From: Desulfogranum japonicum DSM 18378
Lineage (GTDB): Bacteria > Desulfobacterota > Desulfobulbia > Desulfobulbales > Desulfobulbaceae
Reading direction: 5' to 3'
Assembly: GCF_000429945.1 (NCBI RefSeq)
Contig: NZ_AUCV01000004.1
Coordinates: 124,001 to 188,000, forward strand
DNA length: 64,000 bases
Position numbers and translations under genes: made by a program. The notes beneath the pieces are model-generated. The model was not told the DNA's origin. It worked only from the letters and a program-made list of their open reading frames with translations, and searched no databases. This document shows positions 16,755 to 25,897 of this stretch, one piece after another (position 1 is the first letter of the stretch; every line of letters begins with the position of its first letter).

Positions 16755-16803
16755 GCAGCCGCCGCTCTTTAACAGTTAGCCCCGAGGCCGGCGGCTGCGA
16801 TTT
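16755..16803 (+). terminator. rho-independent terminator after rubrerythrin
   Basis: GCAGCCGCCG (16755-16764) pairs perfectly with CGGCGGCTGC (16789-16798), followed by GATTTTT. It lies 28 bases after the stop. Confidence 0.8.
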
Positions 16804-16876
16804 TTCTTTAAATTTTCCAAAATATCTCAAAGCGTTACCTGACTGTAAAAATATTTTTTCCATGCTTTACAGGTAA

Positions 16877-16913
16877 AGAAGAATGATTATCATATGCAAC
16901 AAGTTATTCTTCT
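16877..16913 (+). promoter_or_regulatory. Fur-like operator upstream of tpx
   Basis: ATGATTATCAT (16883-16893) is an 11-bp odd-centred palindrome matching half of the classic Fur consensus. It is enclosed by an AGAAGAAT/ATTCTTCT inverted repeat (16877-16884, 16906-16913). It lies about 100 bases before the thiol peroxidase start, which suits repressor control. Confidence 0.45.
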
Positions 16914-17009
16914 CAGCCCATAGCGATCTCTGCACACGAAACAGCATTATTAGCAGAGGAAACAGTGCGTCGAAGGGCGTAACCAAACTATAATGTAAGG
17001 AGATATATC

Positions 17010-17510
17010 ATGGCCCAAATCACACTCAAGGGGAATGCAATTGAAACCGTTGGAACGTTACCGGCTACAGGAGATGCAGCACCTGCATTTACCCTGGTAA
17101 AGACCGACCTCTCCGAAGCAACCTTGGCAGAGTATGCTGGTAAACAGATCGTCCTCAATATATTTCCCAGCATCGACACCCCTGTTTGTGCATCCTCGGT
17201 TCGTAAATTTAATGAGGTAGCCTCTCAAAAGGATGATACTGTTGTTCTCTGCGTTTCCGCAGATCTCCCTTTTGCCCATCAACGTTTTTGCGAAACCGAC
17301 GGTCTGAAAGATGTCATTCCGGTGAGCGTTTTCCGTTCTCCTGAGTTCGGTAAAGATTATGGGGTCACTATTTCCACCGGCCCTCTTGTTGGGTTACTGT
17401 CCAGGGCCATTGTAATTATTGATAGTGCTGGAAAGGTTGTCTATACCCAGCAGGTTCCTGAAATTACAGACGAACCTGATTATGACGATGCTCTTGCCGC
17501 CCTTGGTTGA
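17010..17510 (+). CDS. tpx: thiol peroxidase Tpx
   Basis: This 166-residue atypical 2-Cys peroxiredoxin of the Tpx family reduces peroxides, including lipid peroxides, at the expense of thioredoxin. The peroxidatic cysteine is in FPSIDTPVCASSVRKFN and the resolving cysteine in AHQRFCETDGL, both at family spacing. FKDYGV-type and GLLSRAIVIID segments complete the fold, and the length is typical. AAGGAG lies 8 bases before the ATG. It sits downstream of rubrerythrin and carries its own Fur-like box and terminator, consistent with a small peroxide-defence regulon. Confidence 0.96.
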   Translation: MAQITLKGNAIETVGTLPATGDAAPAFTLVKTDLSEATLAEYAGKQIVLNIFPSIDTPVCASSVRKFNEVASQKDDTVVLCVSADLPFAHQRFCETDGLKDVIPVSVFRSPEFGKDYGVTISTGPLVGLLSRAIVIIDSAGKVVYTQQVPEITDEPDYDDALAALG

Positions 17511-17568
17511 TCCAGCGTGACATAGTTGATTCCAATACTGGTACAATTCACATATTGATCACCAGCAA

Positions 17569-17597
17569 AGGGGCAGGTTCATTCCTGCCCCTTTTTT
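17569..17597 (+). terminator. rho-independent terminator after tpx
   Basis: AGGGGCAGG and CCTGCCCCT form a perfect 9-bp stem with a 6-base loop, followed by a run of T. Confidence 0.9.
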
Positions 17598-17780
17598 CTT
17601 GCCATGAAGACTCCTTGTAATTTCAATACATTTCCTCTTTTCCCTGGCAGGCGACCTTTCGCAATACGCAAATTACCCCTAGCTTTTTTACGGAATCAAC
17701 AAAAATAATCTTTTCAGTTGAGCACTTCAGCATTTGGAGCTATGATTAATAATAGCAAGATATCACATGGAGCTGAAGCA

Positions 17781-18266
17781 ATGAACATAGATGCCGTCAA
17801 TATAGCCATTATTAATCTCCTGAAAAACGGCAGAACTCCCTATAAACAAATCGCAGATAAACTTTCTTTATCCGAGGGAACTGTTCGCTCCAGGGTAAAA
17901 AAGCTTATAGATGAAGGAATTCTCTCCATCAGCGGCCTGGTGAATCCCCAGGCGCTTCCTGATCAGCAGATCGTTATGGTAGGCGTACAGGTCAAAGATA
18001 TGGACCTGGTTAAAAAAGGAGAGGAATTCAGCAAGCTTCGAGGTGTAATCTCTGTCTGTGTGGTCACAGGCCGGTTTGATCTTATCGTAACCGTCATGCT
18101 TGACAATGACTTTGGTTTGCTCGAATTCTTTACAGAGGAAGTTGCCACCATTGACAATGTCCGATCAGTGGAAACCTTTGTGGTCTATAAAAGTTTTAAC
18201 CTGAAAGTCCCTCTGGACAACAACGGCCATCCCCGCTCAACACTATCCTGTCAGGGAAATCCATAA
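17781..18266 (+). CDS. Lrp/AsnC family transcriptional regulator
   Basis: This 161-residue feast/famine regulator has an N-terminal helix-turn-helix (YKQIADKLSLSEGTVRSRVK) and a C-terminal RAM ligand/dimer domain (VVTGRFDLIVTVM, then VRSVETFVVYKSFNL). I start at 17781 because MNIDAVNIAIINLL is the usual family start; an ATG at 17742 with a GGAGC site would add 13 residues. It is 24 bases upstream of gcvT and co-oriented, so it is probably the local amino-acid-responsive regulator of the glycine cleavage operon and may be its first gene. The ligand (glycine, serine or another amino acid) is not shown by the sequence. Confidence 0.88.
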   Translation: MNIDAVNIAIINLLKNGRTPYKQIADKLSLSEGTVRSRVKKLIDEGILSISGLVNPQALPDQQIVMVGVQVKDMDLVKKGEEFSKLRGVISVCVVTGRFDLIVTVMLDNDFGLLEFFTEEVATIDNVRSVETFVVYKSFNLKVPLDNNGHPRSTLSCQGNP

Positions 18267-18290
18267 ACGGCACCTTACAAGGAGCATACC

Positions 18291-19565
18291 ATGAAACAAA
18301 CCCCTCTTCACAGTTGGCATATGCGGCAAAGTGCCAACATGGCGGAATTCGGTTCATACGAAATGCCACTCTGGTATCCTTCCGGTGCCAAGTCAGAACA
18401 CCTGGCAGTCATTACCTCCGCTGGCCTGTTTGACACCTCGCATATGTCTGTCCTCACCATTCATGGCAAAGACAGTCGCCTCCTGCTCCAGAGATGTTTT
18501 ACCAAGGATCTGGACAACTGCATTGGTCCTAAAAAAAATGAACTGGTGGCAGGACGATGCGTTTACGGTTTATTTCTTGATGAACAAGCCCATGTGATTG
18601 ACGATGCCATTGTCTACCAGTTTGCCACAGACTCCTATATGCTGGTTGTCAATGCAGCTATGGGCGCCCCCATAGCAGAACATCTCAGACAACACAGCAA
18701 AAAAACAGAAGAGGTCACGGTAACCGACCTGACCGACAAAGTCGGCAAGATGGACATCCAGGGCCCGGCATCAACTCGTATTCTCAGCCGCTTGCTGGCT
18801 AACTGGCAAGCTGTATTTGACAAGATGATCTACTTTTCTTTCAAGGGAACGTTTGATCCTCATCTCCTTTCAGCTGAACAGGTGCATTTGCAGGACGGTA
18901 CGCCGTTGATGGTCTCCCGCACAGGATATACAGGAGAATTCGGCTTTGAACTCTTTGTCGCACCGGAACATATCCAATCTGTCTGGAATCAGATCCTCAC
19001 AGCAGGGAAGGACGAGGGATTGATTGCCTGTGGGCTTGCCGCAAGGGATTCATTGCGTGCCGGAGCTGTTCTGCCGCTTTCGCACCAGGACATCGGCGCC
19101 TGGCCATTTATGCACAATCCATGGCTTTTCACCCTGCCAACGGATACCGATGGAGGGTTCAGCAAGCAGTTTCTTGGAGCAGAGGCGTTATTACATCCTG
19201 GCGAATCCATGTGGACCTACCCTTTTGCGGGATTTGACCTGCGGAAAATAGTGATCACTGAAAAAAGTTATGTCGTCGACGACCAGGGAAACAACATCGG
19301 GACCATTCTCACCTGCGCCACAGACATGGCAATAGACAGGATTCAAGGCACTATTGTCAGCCTGGCAACACCAGAGGATGATGGTAAGCCCGAGGATTTT
19401 GCCCCCCGTGGCCTCTGTTGTGGATTTATTCGCGTAAACCGGCAAATGGAACCGGGCGCACAAGTTACTCTGACTGACGGCAAGCGAAAGATTCCTGTGG
19501 AAATACGAACCGATGTTCGCCCACATCGAACCGCGCGTAAACCCATGGCCGCCATGCTGCCATAA
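18291..19565 (+). CDS. gcvT: glycine cleavage system T protein (aminomethyltransferase)
   Basis: GcvT (424 residues) moves the methylene carbon of the H-protein-bound aminomethyl group to tetrahydrofolate and releases ammonia. Family landmarks are LFDTSHMSVLTIHGKD near the start, KVGKMDIQGPAS, the folate-binding SRTGYTGEFGFELF, and CGLAARDSLRAGAVLPL. It is longer than the typical 360-375 residues. A good AAGGAG site precedes the ATG. It begins the gcvT-H-PA-PB-lipB-lipA run. The 129-base gap before gcvH contains a GGTTAC..GTAACC inverted repeat but no gene. Confidence 0.94.
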   Translation: MKQTPLHSWHMRQSANMAEFGSYEMPLWYPSGAKSEHLAVITSAGLFDTSHMSVLTIHGKDSRLLLQRCFTKDLDNCIGPKKNELVAGRCVYGLFLDEQAHVIDDAIVYQFATDSYMLVVNAAMGAPIAEHLRQHSKKTEEVTVTDLTDKVGKMDIQGPASTRILSRLLANWQAVFDKMIYFSFKGTFDPHLLSAEQVHLQDGTPLMVSRTGYTGEFGFELFVAPEHIQSVWNQILTAGKDEGLIACGLAARDSLRAGAVLPLSHQDIGAWPFMHNPWLFTLPTDTDGGFSKQFLGAEALLHPGESMWTYPFAGFDLRKIVITEKSYVVDDQGNNIGTILTCATDMAIDRIQGTIVSLATPEDDGKPEDFAPRGLCCGFIRVNRQMEPGAQVTLTDGKRKIPVEIRTDVRPHRTARKPMAAMLP

Positions 19566-19694
19566 TCAATCGAGCATCATGCCTGGTTACAACGAGAGGG
19601 AAGTTACAAGCGTATTTGACTTCTCAACGAGTAGTAACCATGCATTAAGAAAACACGTTCTATAAACAAGTTCTGCAACCAGTGAGGCATATCA

Positions 19695-20090
19695 ATGAAA
19701 GAAATAGATGAACTGCAGTTACCTGAAGATCTCGGTTATACCGATGAACATGAATGGGCAAAGGTAACTGGAGATACTATCCGTATAGGTGTGACGGACT
19801 ATGCCCAGGATCAGCTTGGAGACATTGTCTTTGTTGAGCTGCCAGCTGTAGGTGACAGCTTTGAAAAAGGCGATGAATGCGGCACGCTGGAATCGGTTAA
19901 AGCGGTATCAGAGCTGTATCTCCCTATGTCCGGGGAAGTAGTTGCAGTGAACACAGACCTGGAAGATTCCCCGGAATTGCTCAACCAGGATCCATACACC
20001 AACTGGATACTTGAAATCAAACCAGCCAACAGCGATGAGTATCAGGAGCTGTTGTCTGCCTCTGCTTATCTTGAACTGCTCAAAGGATAA
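19695..20090 (+). CDS. gcvH: glycine cleavage system H protein
   Basis: GcvH (131 residues) is the lipoyl carrier that shuttles the aminomethyl group between P, T and L proteins. The lipoylation lysine lies in GTLESVKAVSELYLPMSG, the canonical ESVKA site, and the biotinyl/lipoyl-like beta fold spans the protein. It is five bases upstream of gcvPA. The lipoylation genes lipB and lipA lie in the same operon, which makes this H protein their obvious substrate. Confidence 0.97.
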   Translation: MKEIDELQLPEDLGYTDEHEWAKVTGDTIRIGVTDYAQDQLGDIVFVELPAVGDSFEKGDECGTLESVKAVSELYLPMSGEVVAVNTDLEDSPELLNQDPYTNWILEIKPANSDEYQELLSASAYLELLKG

Positions 20091-20095
20091 CCGGT

Positions 20096-21430
20096 ATGAG
20101 ATACCTGCCCCACACCCAGGAAGAAATACAGGATATGCTGGAGAAAACCGGGCACAGCAGCCTGGAAGATCTCTTCGCATCGATACCTGCAGATTGCCGC
20201 ATGAACACCAGCTGGGATCTGCCGGAGGCAATGACCGAATGGGAACTCAATGACCACATGGCTGCCCTGGCAGCCGGCATGAAGGTTAATGAGCGTTCCA
20301 AAGTTTTTGTCGGGGCAGGCTCTTATCATCACTATATGCCCGAAACTGTACGTCACCTGATGGGAAGGTCTGAATTCCTTACCGCCTATACCCCTTACCA
20401 GCCTGAGATGGCGCAGGGAACGTTGCAGGGAATTTTTGAGTACCAGACTCTGACCGCACGACTGCTGGGAATGGATGCCGTCAACGCCTCCATGTACGAT
20501 GGCGCCTCTGCCCTTGCCGAAGCCCTGCTCATGGGGTTGCGTGTTGCAAAGAAAAAAAATAAAGTTGCAGTCTCCCAGGCGATCCATCCCCACTATAGGG
20601 CTGTGGCCCAGGCCTATCTGGCACCCACTTCCTATGAGCTGGTGGAACTTCCGATCCTTGAAGATGGCCGCACCGATCTGAGCAGTCTTACAGATATGGA
20701 TGACCTGGCAGCCGTGGCCCTGCAGTCTCCAAACTTTTTTGGAGTGATTGAGGATCTGGAACAGGCAACACAGGTGATCCATGCAGCAGGCTCCCTTAGC
20801 ATCACCTGTTTCAGTGAAGCATTTGCCTATGGACTGCTGAAAAATCCCGGTCAATGCGGGGTCGACATCGTCTGTGGCGAAGGCCAGAGTTTTGGATTGC
20901 CCCGTTCACTGGGAGGTCCGGGGCTTGGCATGTTCGGATGCCGTCAGAAACTGGTACGGAACCTGCCAGGCCGCCTGGTGGGTGAAACTAAAGACCTGGA
21001 TGGTAAACGGGGCTTTGTTCTGACCCTGGCGACCAGGGAACAGCACATCCGCAGAGAAAAGGCAACATCCAACATCTGTTCCAACCAGGGCATCTGCGCC
21101 ATGACGGCGGCAGCCTACATGGCCTCTCTTGGACGCACAGGATTGCGGGAAATGGCCCGGCTCAATTATGACAAGTCTGAATACCTTAAAAAGGAACTCA
21201 TCAAAGCAGGTGCGCAGCTTACCTTTTCCGGCCCTACATTCAACGAATTTGTAGTGCATTTCACAGATGATTTCAGACCAGTGTACGATCGTCTGCTGCA
21301 GAAAAACATTGTTGCCGGACTGGAACTGGGTACATGGTACCCCAAACTGCAATCCCACTATCTGTTCTGTGTCACTGAAACTCTTTCCAGACAAGACATG
21401 GATACCATCATCGAGGAGATCAAGGCATGA
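20096..21430 (+). CDS. gcvPA: glycine dehydrogenase (decarboxylating) subunit 1
   Basis: GcvPA (444 residues) is the N-terminal half of the split P protein. With GcvPB it decarboxylates glycine using pyridoxal phosphate and loads the aminomethyl group on GcvH. Characteristic segments are FVGAGSYHHYMPETVRHL, YTPYQPEMAQGTLQGIFEYQ and LPRSLGGPGLGMFGCR. The split form is usual in anaerobes and Gram-positives, whereas E. coli has one fused chain. It overlaps gcvPB by four bases (ATGA), so translation is coupled. Confidence 0.97.
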   Translation: MRYLPHTQEEIQDMLEKTGHSSLEDLFASIPADCRMNTSWDLPEAMTEWELNDHMAALAAGMKVNERSKVFVGAGSYHHYMPETVRHLMGRSEFLTAYTPYQPEMAQGTLQGIFEYQTLTARLLGMDAVNASMYDGASALAEALLMGLRVAKKKNKVAVSQAIHPHYRAVAQAYLAPTSYELVELPILEDGRTDLSSLTDMDDLAAVALQSPNFFGVIEDLEQATQVIHAAGSLSITCFSEAFAYGLLKNPGQCGVDIVCGEGQSFGLPRSLGGPGLGMFGCRQKLVRNLPGRLVGETKDLDGKRGFVLTLATREQHIRREKATSNICSNQGICAMTAAAYMASLGRTGLREMARLNYDKSEYLKKELIKAGAQLTFSGPTFNEFVVHFTDDFRPVYDRLLQKNIVAGLELGTWYPKLQSHYLFCVTETLSRQDMDTIIEEIKA

Positions 21431-22902
21431 ACAAAACACCTGGAACCAGCGGTTTGATACTCGATGAACCTCTGCTTTGGGAAAAGGGAAAGCCGGGACG
21501 TCACGCCATGTCCATCCCTTCCAGTGACGTACCTGCCGCGCCCATGGATGAAAGCCTCCTGGGTGCAGAAGTTGATTTTCCCGACCTGAGTGAAGTTGAT
21601 GTGGTTCGTCATTATACCAGACTGAGCCAATGGAATTTTGGCGTGGATACAGGCATGTACCCACTGGGGTCGTGTACCATGAAGTATAACCCCAAGATCA
21701 ATGAAAAACATGCAGCCACACCTGCCTTTGCAGCAGCACATCCAATGCTTGGGGATACGCATATTCAGGGAGTGCTGCAGATCATGTATGAACTGCAGCA
21801 CTTTCTGGCTGAGATTACAGGGCTTGACGCAGTTTCTCTACAACCTGCAGCCGGAGCACATGGCGAACTGACCGGTATGCTGATTTTTCACAAATATCAT
21901 ACCAGCCATAATTCCAGACGCAGCAAAATCCTCATCCCGGATACGGCCCACGGTACCAACCCCGCCTCAGCAGCCCTGTGCGGATACAAGGCCATTCCGG
22001 TTAAATCCAATGCACGGGGTATGCTGGATAAAAATGATGTGGCCGCGTTAATGGATGAAGACACCGCCGGCATCATGCTCACCAATCCCAACACCCTTGG
22101 CCTTTTTGAGCAGCAGATTCGAGAAATTGCGGATATTGTCCATGCCAAAGGCGGGCTCGTGTATGGCGACGGCGCAAACATGAATGCAGTTCTTGGCGTA
22201 GTGGATGCAAAAAAATGCGGTATTGATGTGCTGCATCTGAATCTCCACAAAACCTTTTCCACGCCCCACGGAGGTGGTGGTCCTGGAGCAGGTCCGGTCT
22301 GTGTGACAAAAGATCTCGAGCAGTTCCTTCCCGTGCCACGGGCGGTCAAGGAAGGTGATACGTATCGGCTGATGACTGACCAGTCTCAATCAATTGGCAG
22401 GGTGCATGGTTTTCACGGAAATTTTGGCGTATTGATCCGGGCATACAGCTACATCCTGTCCATGGGAGCCAAAGGACTCAACATGGCGAGCCAGCTGGCT
22501 GTGCTGAACGCAAATTATATCAGAGCGCATCTCAAAGACACCTTTCACCTTGCCTACGAGACACCCTGCATGCATGAATGCGTCTTTTCTGACAAAAATC
22601 AGCATGACTACAAAGTATCGACCCTGGACATCGCCAAACGACTCATTGACTATGGTTTTCATCCTCCCACCATTTACTTTCCTCTGGTAGTACCAGGTGC
22701 GATCATGATCGAACCAACAGAGACGGAATGTAAGGATGATCTGGATCAGTTCATAGCCACCATGAAACGCATTGCACATGAAGCGGAGCACCAGCCGGAA
22801 CTCCTTCACAATGCCCCCAGCCGATGCAAAGTCAAACGGTTGGACGAGGTTACTGCAGCCCGTTGTCCATGTCTGATTGGAACAGCGCAGGCCGATGACT
22901 GA
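21427..22902 (+). CDS. gcvPB: glycine dehydrogenase (decarboxylating) subunit 2
   Basis: GcvPB (491 residues) carries the pyridoxal-phosphate lysine in LHLNLHKTFSTPHGGGGPG. Other family landmarks are YPLGSCTMKYNPKINE, QPAAGAHGELTGMLIF and PDTAHGTNPASA. It pairs with GcvPA to form the active heterotetrameric P protein. It overlaps the upstream gene by four bases, and its stop codon shares one base with the lipB start (TGATG), so the operon is tightly coupled. Confidence 0.98.
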   Translation: MNKTPGTSGLILDEPLLWEKGKPGRHAMSIPSSDVPAAPMDESLLGAEVDFPDLSEVDVVRHYTRLSQWNFGVDTGMYPLGSCTMKYNPKINEKHAATPAFAAAHPMLGDTHIQGVLQIMYELQHFLAEITGLDAVSLQPAAGAHGELTGMLIFHKYHTSHNSRRSKILIPDTAHGTNPASAALCGYKAIPVKSNARGMLDKNDVAALMDEDTAGIMLTNPNTLGLFEQQIREIADIVHAKGGLVYGDGANMNAVLGVVDAKKCGIDVLHLNLHKTFSTPHGGGGPGAGPVCVTKDLEQFLPVPRAVKEGDTYRLMTDQSQSIGRVHGFHGNFGVLIRAYSYILSMGAKGLNMASQLAVLNANYIRAHLKDTFHLAYETPCMHECVFSDKNQHDYKVSTLDIAKRLIDYGFHPPTIYFPLVVPGAIMIEPTETECKDDLDQFIATMKRIAHEAEHQPELLHNAPSRCKVKRLDEVTAARCPCLIGTAQADD

Positions 22903-23591
22903 TGACTGGACAGTGGATAGACCTCGGTCTCACAAGCTACCGCCAGGCCCATAATTTACAGCAACATCTGGTGCAGTTACGCAGACACGAACTGCGCCAG
23001 GATATTTTCCTTCTTCTTGAACATACACCGGTCTATACGCTGGGCAGACGTGGCAACAGGGAAAACCTCTGCGTCAGCGAGGAATTTCTTCACAAGCATT
23101 CCATTGATCTGGTGCATATAGAACGGGGTGGGGATATCACCTATCACGGTCCGGGTCAGCTTGTAATTTATCCAATTATCAGCCTGAAGGAACACCGCCT
23201 GGCAGTTAAAGAGTATGTCTGGAAACTCGAAGAGGTCATGTTGCAGACTACCGCCGATTTTGGGGTTTCCGCCTGCCGTGATCAACGCAATCATGGTATC
23301 TGGGCAGGAGATGCAAAAATGGGCAGTATCGGCATAGCCATTCGCCATGGCGTCAGTTTTCATGGACTTGCACTAAATGTAAACACCGACCTGTCTCCCT
23401 TTTCCTGGATCAATCCCTGCGGTCTGTACAACACCCCCATGACCTCCATGGCAAAAGAATCCGGGGCGCCCTTGGACATGGCTGAAGTCAAAGAAAGCCT
23501 GCGGAACAACTTCACTGAAGCGTTAAACATGGAACTTTGCACAGTTTCTGCCAAAACGCTGGACACATTTCTCAGGAACAGTAAACAATGA
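22902..23591 (+). CDS. lipB: octanoyl-ACP:protein octanoyltransferase
   Basis: LipB (229 residues) transfers octanoate from acyl carrier protein to the lipoyl lysine of H protein and other lipoyl domains. The substrate-binding RGGDITYHGPGQLVIYP and the catalytic-region GSIGIAIRHGVSFHGLALNV with the INPCG cysteine motif are intact. The start overlaps the gcvPB stop and the end overlaps lipA by four bases. Operonic linkage to gcv is metabolically sensible because LipB and LipA build the cofactor of GcvH. Confidence 0.96.
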   Translation: MTGQWIDLGLTSYRQAHNLQQHLVQLRRHELRQDIFLLLEHTPVYTLGRRGNRENLCVSEEFLHKHSIDLVHIERGGDITYHGPGQLVIYPIISLKEHRLAVKEYVWKLEEVMLQTTADFGVSACRDQRNHGIWAGDAKMGSIGIAIRHGVSFHGLALNVNTDLSPFSWINPCGLYNTPMTSMAKESGAPLDMAEVKESLRNNFTEALNMELCTVSAKTLDTFLRNSKQ

Positions 23592-24478
23592 CCAGGCCAT
23601 CAAGAACCGGTAAACCAGCGTGGCTGAAACGCAGACTCCCAACAGGCGGAAGTTATGAAAAAATACGCAAACTGGTAGCATGCAGCGGCCTGTCCACAGT
23701 CTGCCAGGAGGCCATGTGCCCCAACCAGTTTGAATGCTTTGGCAAAGGCACGGCCACCTTCATGATTTTAGGCGATCACTGCACCCGTGACTGCCGATTT
23801 TGTGCCGTTCAACATGGGCCCAAAGGTCCACCTGATCCTGGCGAACCGGAACGTGTCGCCCATGCTGTTGCCACCATGCAACTGCACTATGCAGTGATCA
23901 CTTCCGTGACCCGTGACGATCTGCCAGATGGTGGCGCAGCCCATTTTGCAGCAACTATTGCCGCTGTCCGTAAGGCGGTTCCCGAAGTCCTGATTGAAGT
24001 ATTAATCCCTGACCTGCAGGGAGATCTCAAAGCCCTGAAAACTGTTATCGACGCAGCGCCTGATGTCCTCAACCACAACATGGAAACCGTTGAACGGCTG
24101 TATCCCACTGTGCGTCCCCAGGCAATCTACCGTCGCTCCCTTGAACTACTCCGCAATGTAAAAACAATCCAGCCGAAAATGATAACCAAATCAGGCATTA
24201 TGGTCGGCCTGGGAGAAACAGTACAGGAACTTGAACAGCTTTTCGCAGACCTGGCAGCACAGCAGTGCGACATTCTGACCATAGGCCAATACCTGCAACC
24301 ATCTGATACCCACCTTGAGGTGGCCCGCTTTGTACCACCGGAAGAATTTGATGAATTGGAATGCAAAGCCAACGCAGCAGGCTTTGCTGCTGTGGCGTCT
24401 GCTCCTTTTGTCCGCAGTTCATACCAGGCGGAAACACTCTATATGCAGGCACGGCAAACTGGTGCGAATTTCCCGTGA
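23588..24478 (+). CDS. lipA: lipoyl synthase
   Basis: LipA (296 residues) is a radical-SAM enzyme that inserts two sulfurs into protein-bound octanoate. The auxiliary-cluster cysteines are in CQEAMCPNQFEC, and the SAM-cluster motif CTRDCRFC is intact. The terminal R-SS-Y type motif is present as FVRSSYQAE. It closes the gcv-lip operon; a 12-bp hairpin follows shortly after its stop. Confidence 0.97.
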   Translation: MTRPSRTGKPAWLKRRLPTGGSYEKIRKLVACSGLSTVCQEAMCPNQFECFGKGTATFMILGDHCTRDCRFCAVQHGPKGPPDPGEPERVAHAVATMQLHYAVITSVTRDDLPDGGAAHFAATIAAVRKAVPEVLIEVLIPDLQGDLKALKTVIDAAPDVLNHNMETVERLYPTVRPQAIYRRSLELLRNVKTIQPKMITKSGIMVGLGETVQELEQLFADLAAQQCDILTIGQYLQPSDTHLEVARFVPPEEFDELECKANAAGFAAVASAPFVRSSYQAETLYMQARQTGANFP

Positions 24479-24489
24479 CTTTTTTTGAA

Positions 24490-24532
24490 AAAGAAGTATT
24501 TCATAACATTCATATATTACAAATACTTCTTT
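24490..24532. terminator. AT-rich hairpin after lipA
   Basis: AAAGAAGTATTT (24490-24501) and AAATACTTCTTT (24521-24532) are perfect 12-bp arms around a 19-base loop. There is no following T run, so termination strength is uncertain. Confidence 0.5.
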
Positions 24533-24575
24533 ATCAAACTGCAAAGACACTCCAACTCACCACATCAAAAGTCCC

Positions 24576-25763
24576 ATGGCCTCACAACAGCACTCATCAC
24601 CGGACCTTGTTTCCTCCCCCTTTCAACTTCCCAAAGTCCTGCTGCTCTCGTTTAGTCACTTTATCCATGATGTGTATTCCAGTTTCCTTGCCCCCCTGCT
24701 GCCGCTGTTGATAGAAAAACTGTCTCTCAATCTGACTCAGGCAGGGTTCCTGACCACCATCATCCAGATACCAGCCCTTGCAAACCCGTACCTCGGGAGC
24801 CTGGCGGATAAACTCAATGTCAGGTATTTCATTATTATCGCACCAGGGCTCACAGCCCTGAGCATGAGCCTGATTGGCATGGCCAGCAGTTATGCTTCGC
24901 TCCTTCTGCTCCTGTTTGTTTCTGGTTGCAGTACTGCAATCTTCCATGTACCGGCACCGGTTCTCATTTACAGGTTTGCAGGCTCCCGCAAAGGGCTTGG
25001 CATGAGCTTTTATATGACAGGCGGAGAACTGGCGCGAGCTGTGGGGCCCCTGATTGCCGTGGCAGCAGTGAGTCTTGTCGGACTGGAAAACATGTATCCT
25101 GTTATGGTCATAGGATTGCTGACCTCGTTCATTCTTTACTATCAGTTCAAAAACATTCCTGTACACACCGTTTCAAAAGAACCGCCGTCCCTCCGCAAGG
25201 CATGGGCTTCTGCCTCACATGTTTTGCAACCCATTACAGGCATTCTGGTTTTTCGAGGATTCATGCACGCCTCCATAGGGACCTTCCTGCCTACATTTAT
25301 CAACCAGAATACAGCCAATCTCTGGCTCGCCGGTATCAGCCTTGCGATATATGAAACCTCTGGCGTGGTCGGTGCCCTGACCTGCGGTCACCTGAGCGAT
25401 AAAATCGGCAGACGTACAACCCTGCTCCTGTCACTGCTGCTCGCCCCTCCATTCCTGTTTCTGTTCCTATGGATGAAATCAATCTGGCTGCAGGCTCTGT
25501 GTTTGATAGGACTAGGCTTTACCGTGTTATCCACAACACCGGTCATGCTTGCACTGGTCCAGGAAAATGCCGGTGACAACCCTGCCACGGTGAATGGATT
25601 TTTTATGATGATCTCCTTTCTTGCACGATCTGCGGTGGTCGTTCTGGTAGGAGCTATTGCTGATTTCATCGGTCTGGGAAACACCTATTACCTGAGCGCA
25701 GGACTTGGCCTGCTGGCTTTGCCGTTTATCTTTTCCCTTCCAAAGGAACAAACACAAAAATAA
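24576..25763 (+). CDS. MFS transporter, fosmidomycin-resistance-like
   Basis: This 395-residue major facilitator has about 12 membrane segments. The first (FSHFIHDVYSSFLAPLLPLL) and the loop motif GSLADKLNVR, with CGHLSDKIGRR after helix 7, are typical of the Fsr (fosmidomycin resistance) subgroup. These proteins are proton-driven exporters. The natural substrate is unknown, and antibiotic resistance should not be assumed from family alone. It follows the gcv-lip operon by 97 bases with a hairpin between, and may be transcribed separately. Confidence 0.85.
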   Translation: MASQQHSSPDLVSSPFQLPKVLLLSFSHFIHDVYSSFLAPLLPLLIEKLSLNLTQAGFLTTIIQIPALANPYLGSLADKLNVRYFIIIAPGLTALSMSLIGMASSYASLLLLLFVSGCSTAIFHVPAPVLIYRFAGSRKGLGMSFYMTGGELARAVGPLIAVAAVSLVGLENMYPVMVIGLLTSFILYYQFKNIPVHTVSKEPPSLRKAWASASHVLQPITGILVFRGFMHASIGTFLPTFINQNTANLWLAGISLAIYETSGVVGALTCGHLSDKIGRRTTLLLSLLLAPPFLFLFLWMKSIWLQALCLIGLGFTVLSTTPVMLALVQENAGDNPATVNGFFMMISFLARSAVVVLVGAIADFIGLGNTYYLSAGLGLLALPFIFSLPKEQTQK

Positions 25764-25862
25764 TAGAAGGGAATCCCATATCAAATCAGCCGATTTTTCG
25801 GGGATACAGAGAGTCTTCTCCTTGTTATCAGCACTTTTTTGACACCCCCAAGCAAAAAAGTG

Positions 25863-25891
25863 TTGACAGATTATATGTCCGCGTTTAATCT
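25863..25891 (+). promoter_or_regulatory. sigma-70-type promoter for the EF-G leader
   Basis: TTGACA (25863-25868), a 17-base spacer and TAATCT (25886-25891) make a good promoter candidate. It is placed just before the structured leader and 229 bases before the EF-G start codon. Confidence 0.55.
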
Positions 25892-25897
25892 ATTGTG

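Noticed and set aside
17640-17700. sigma-54 promoter (TGGC..TTGC type) before the Lrp gene
   Set aside because: TGGCAGG is present but the -12 element does not fall at the required spacing.
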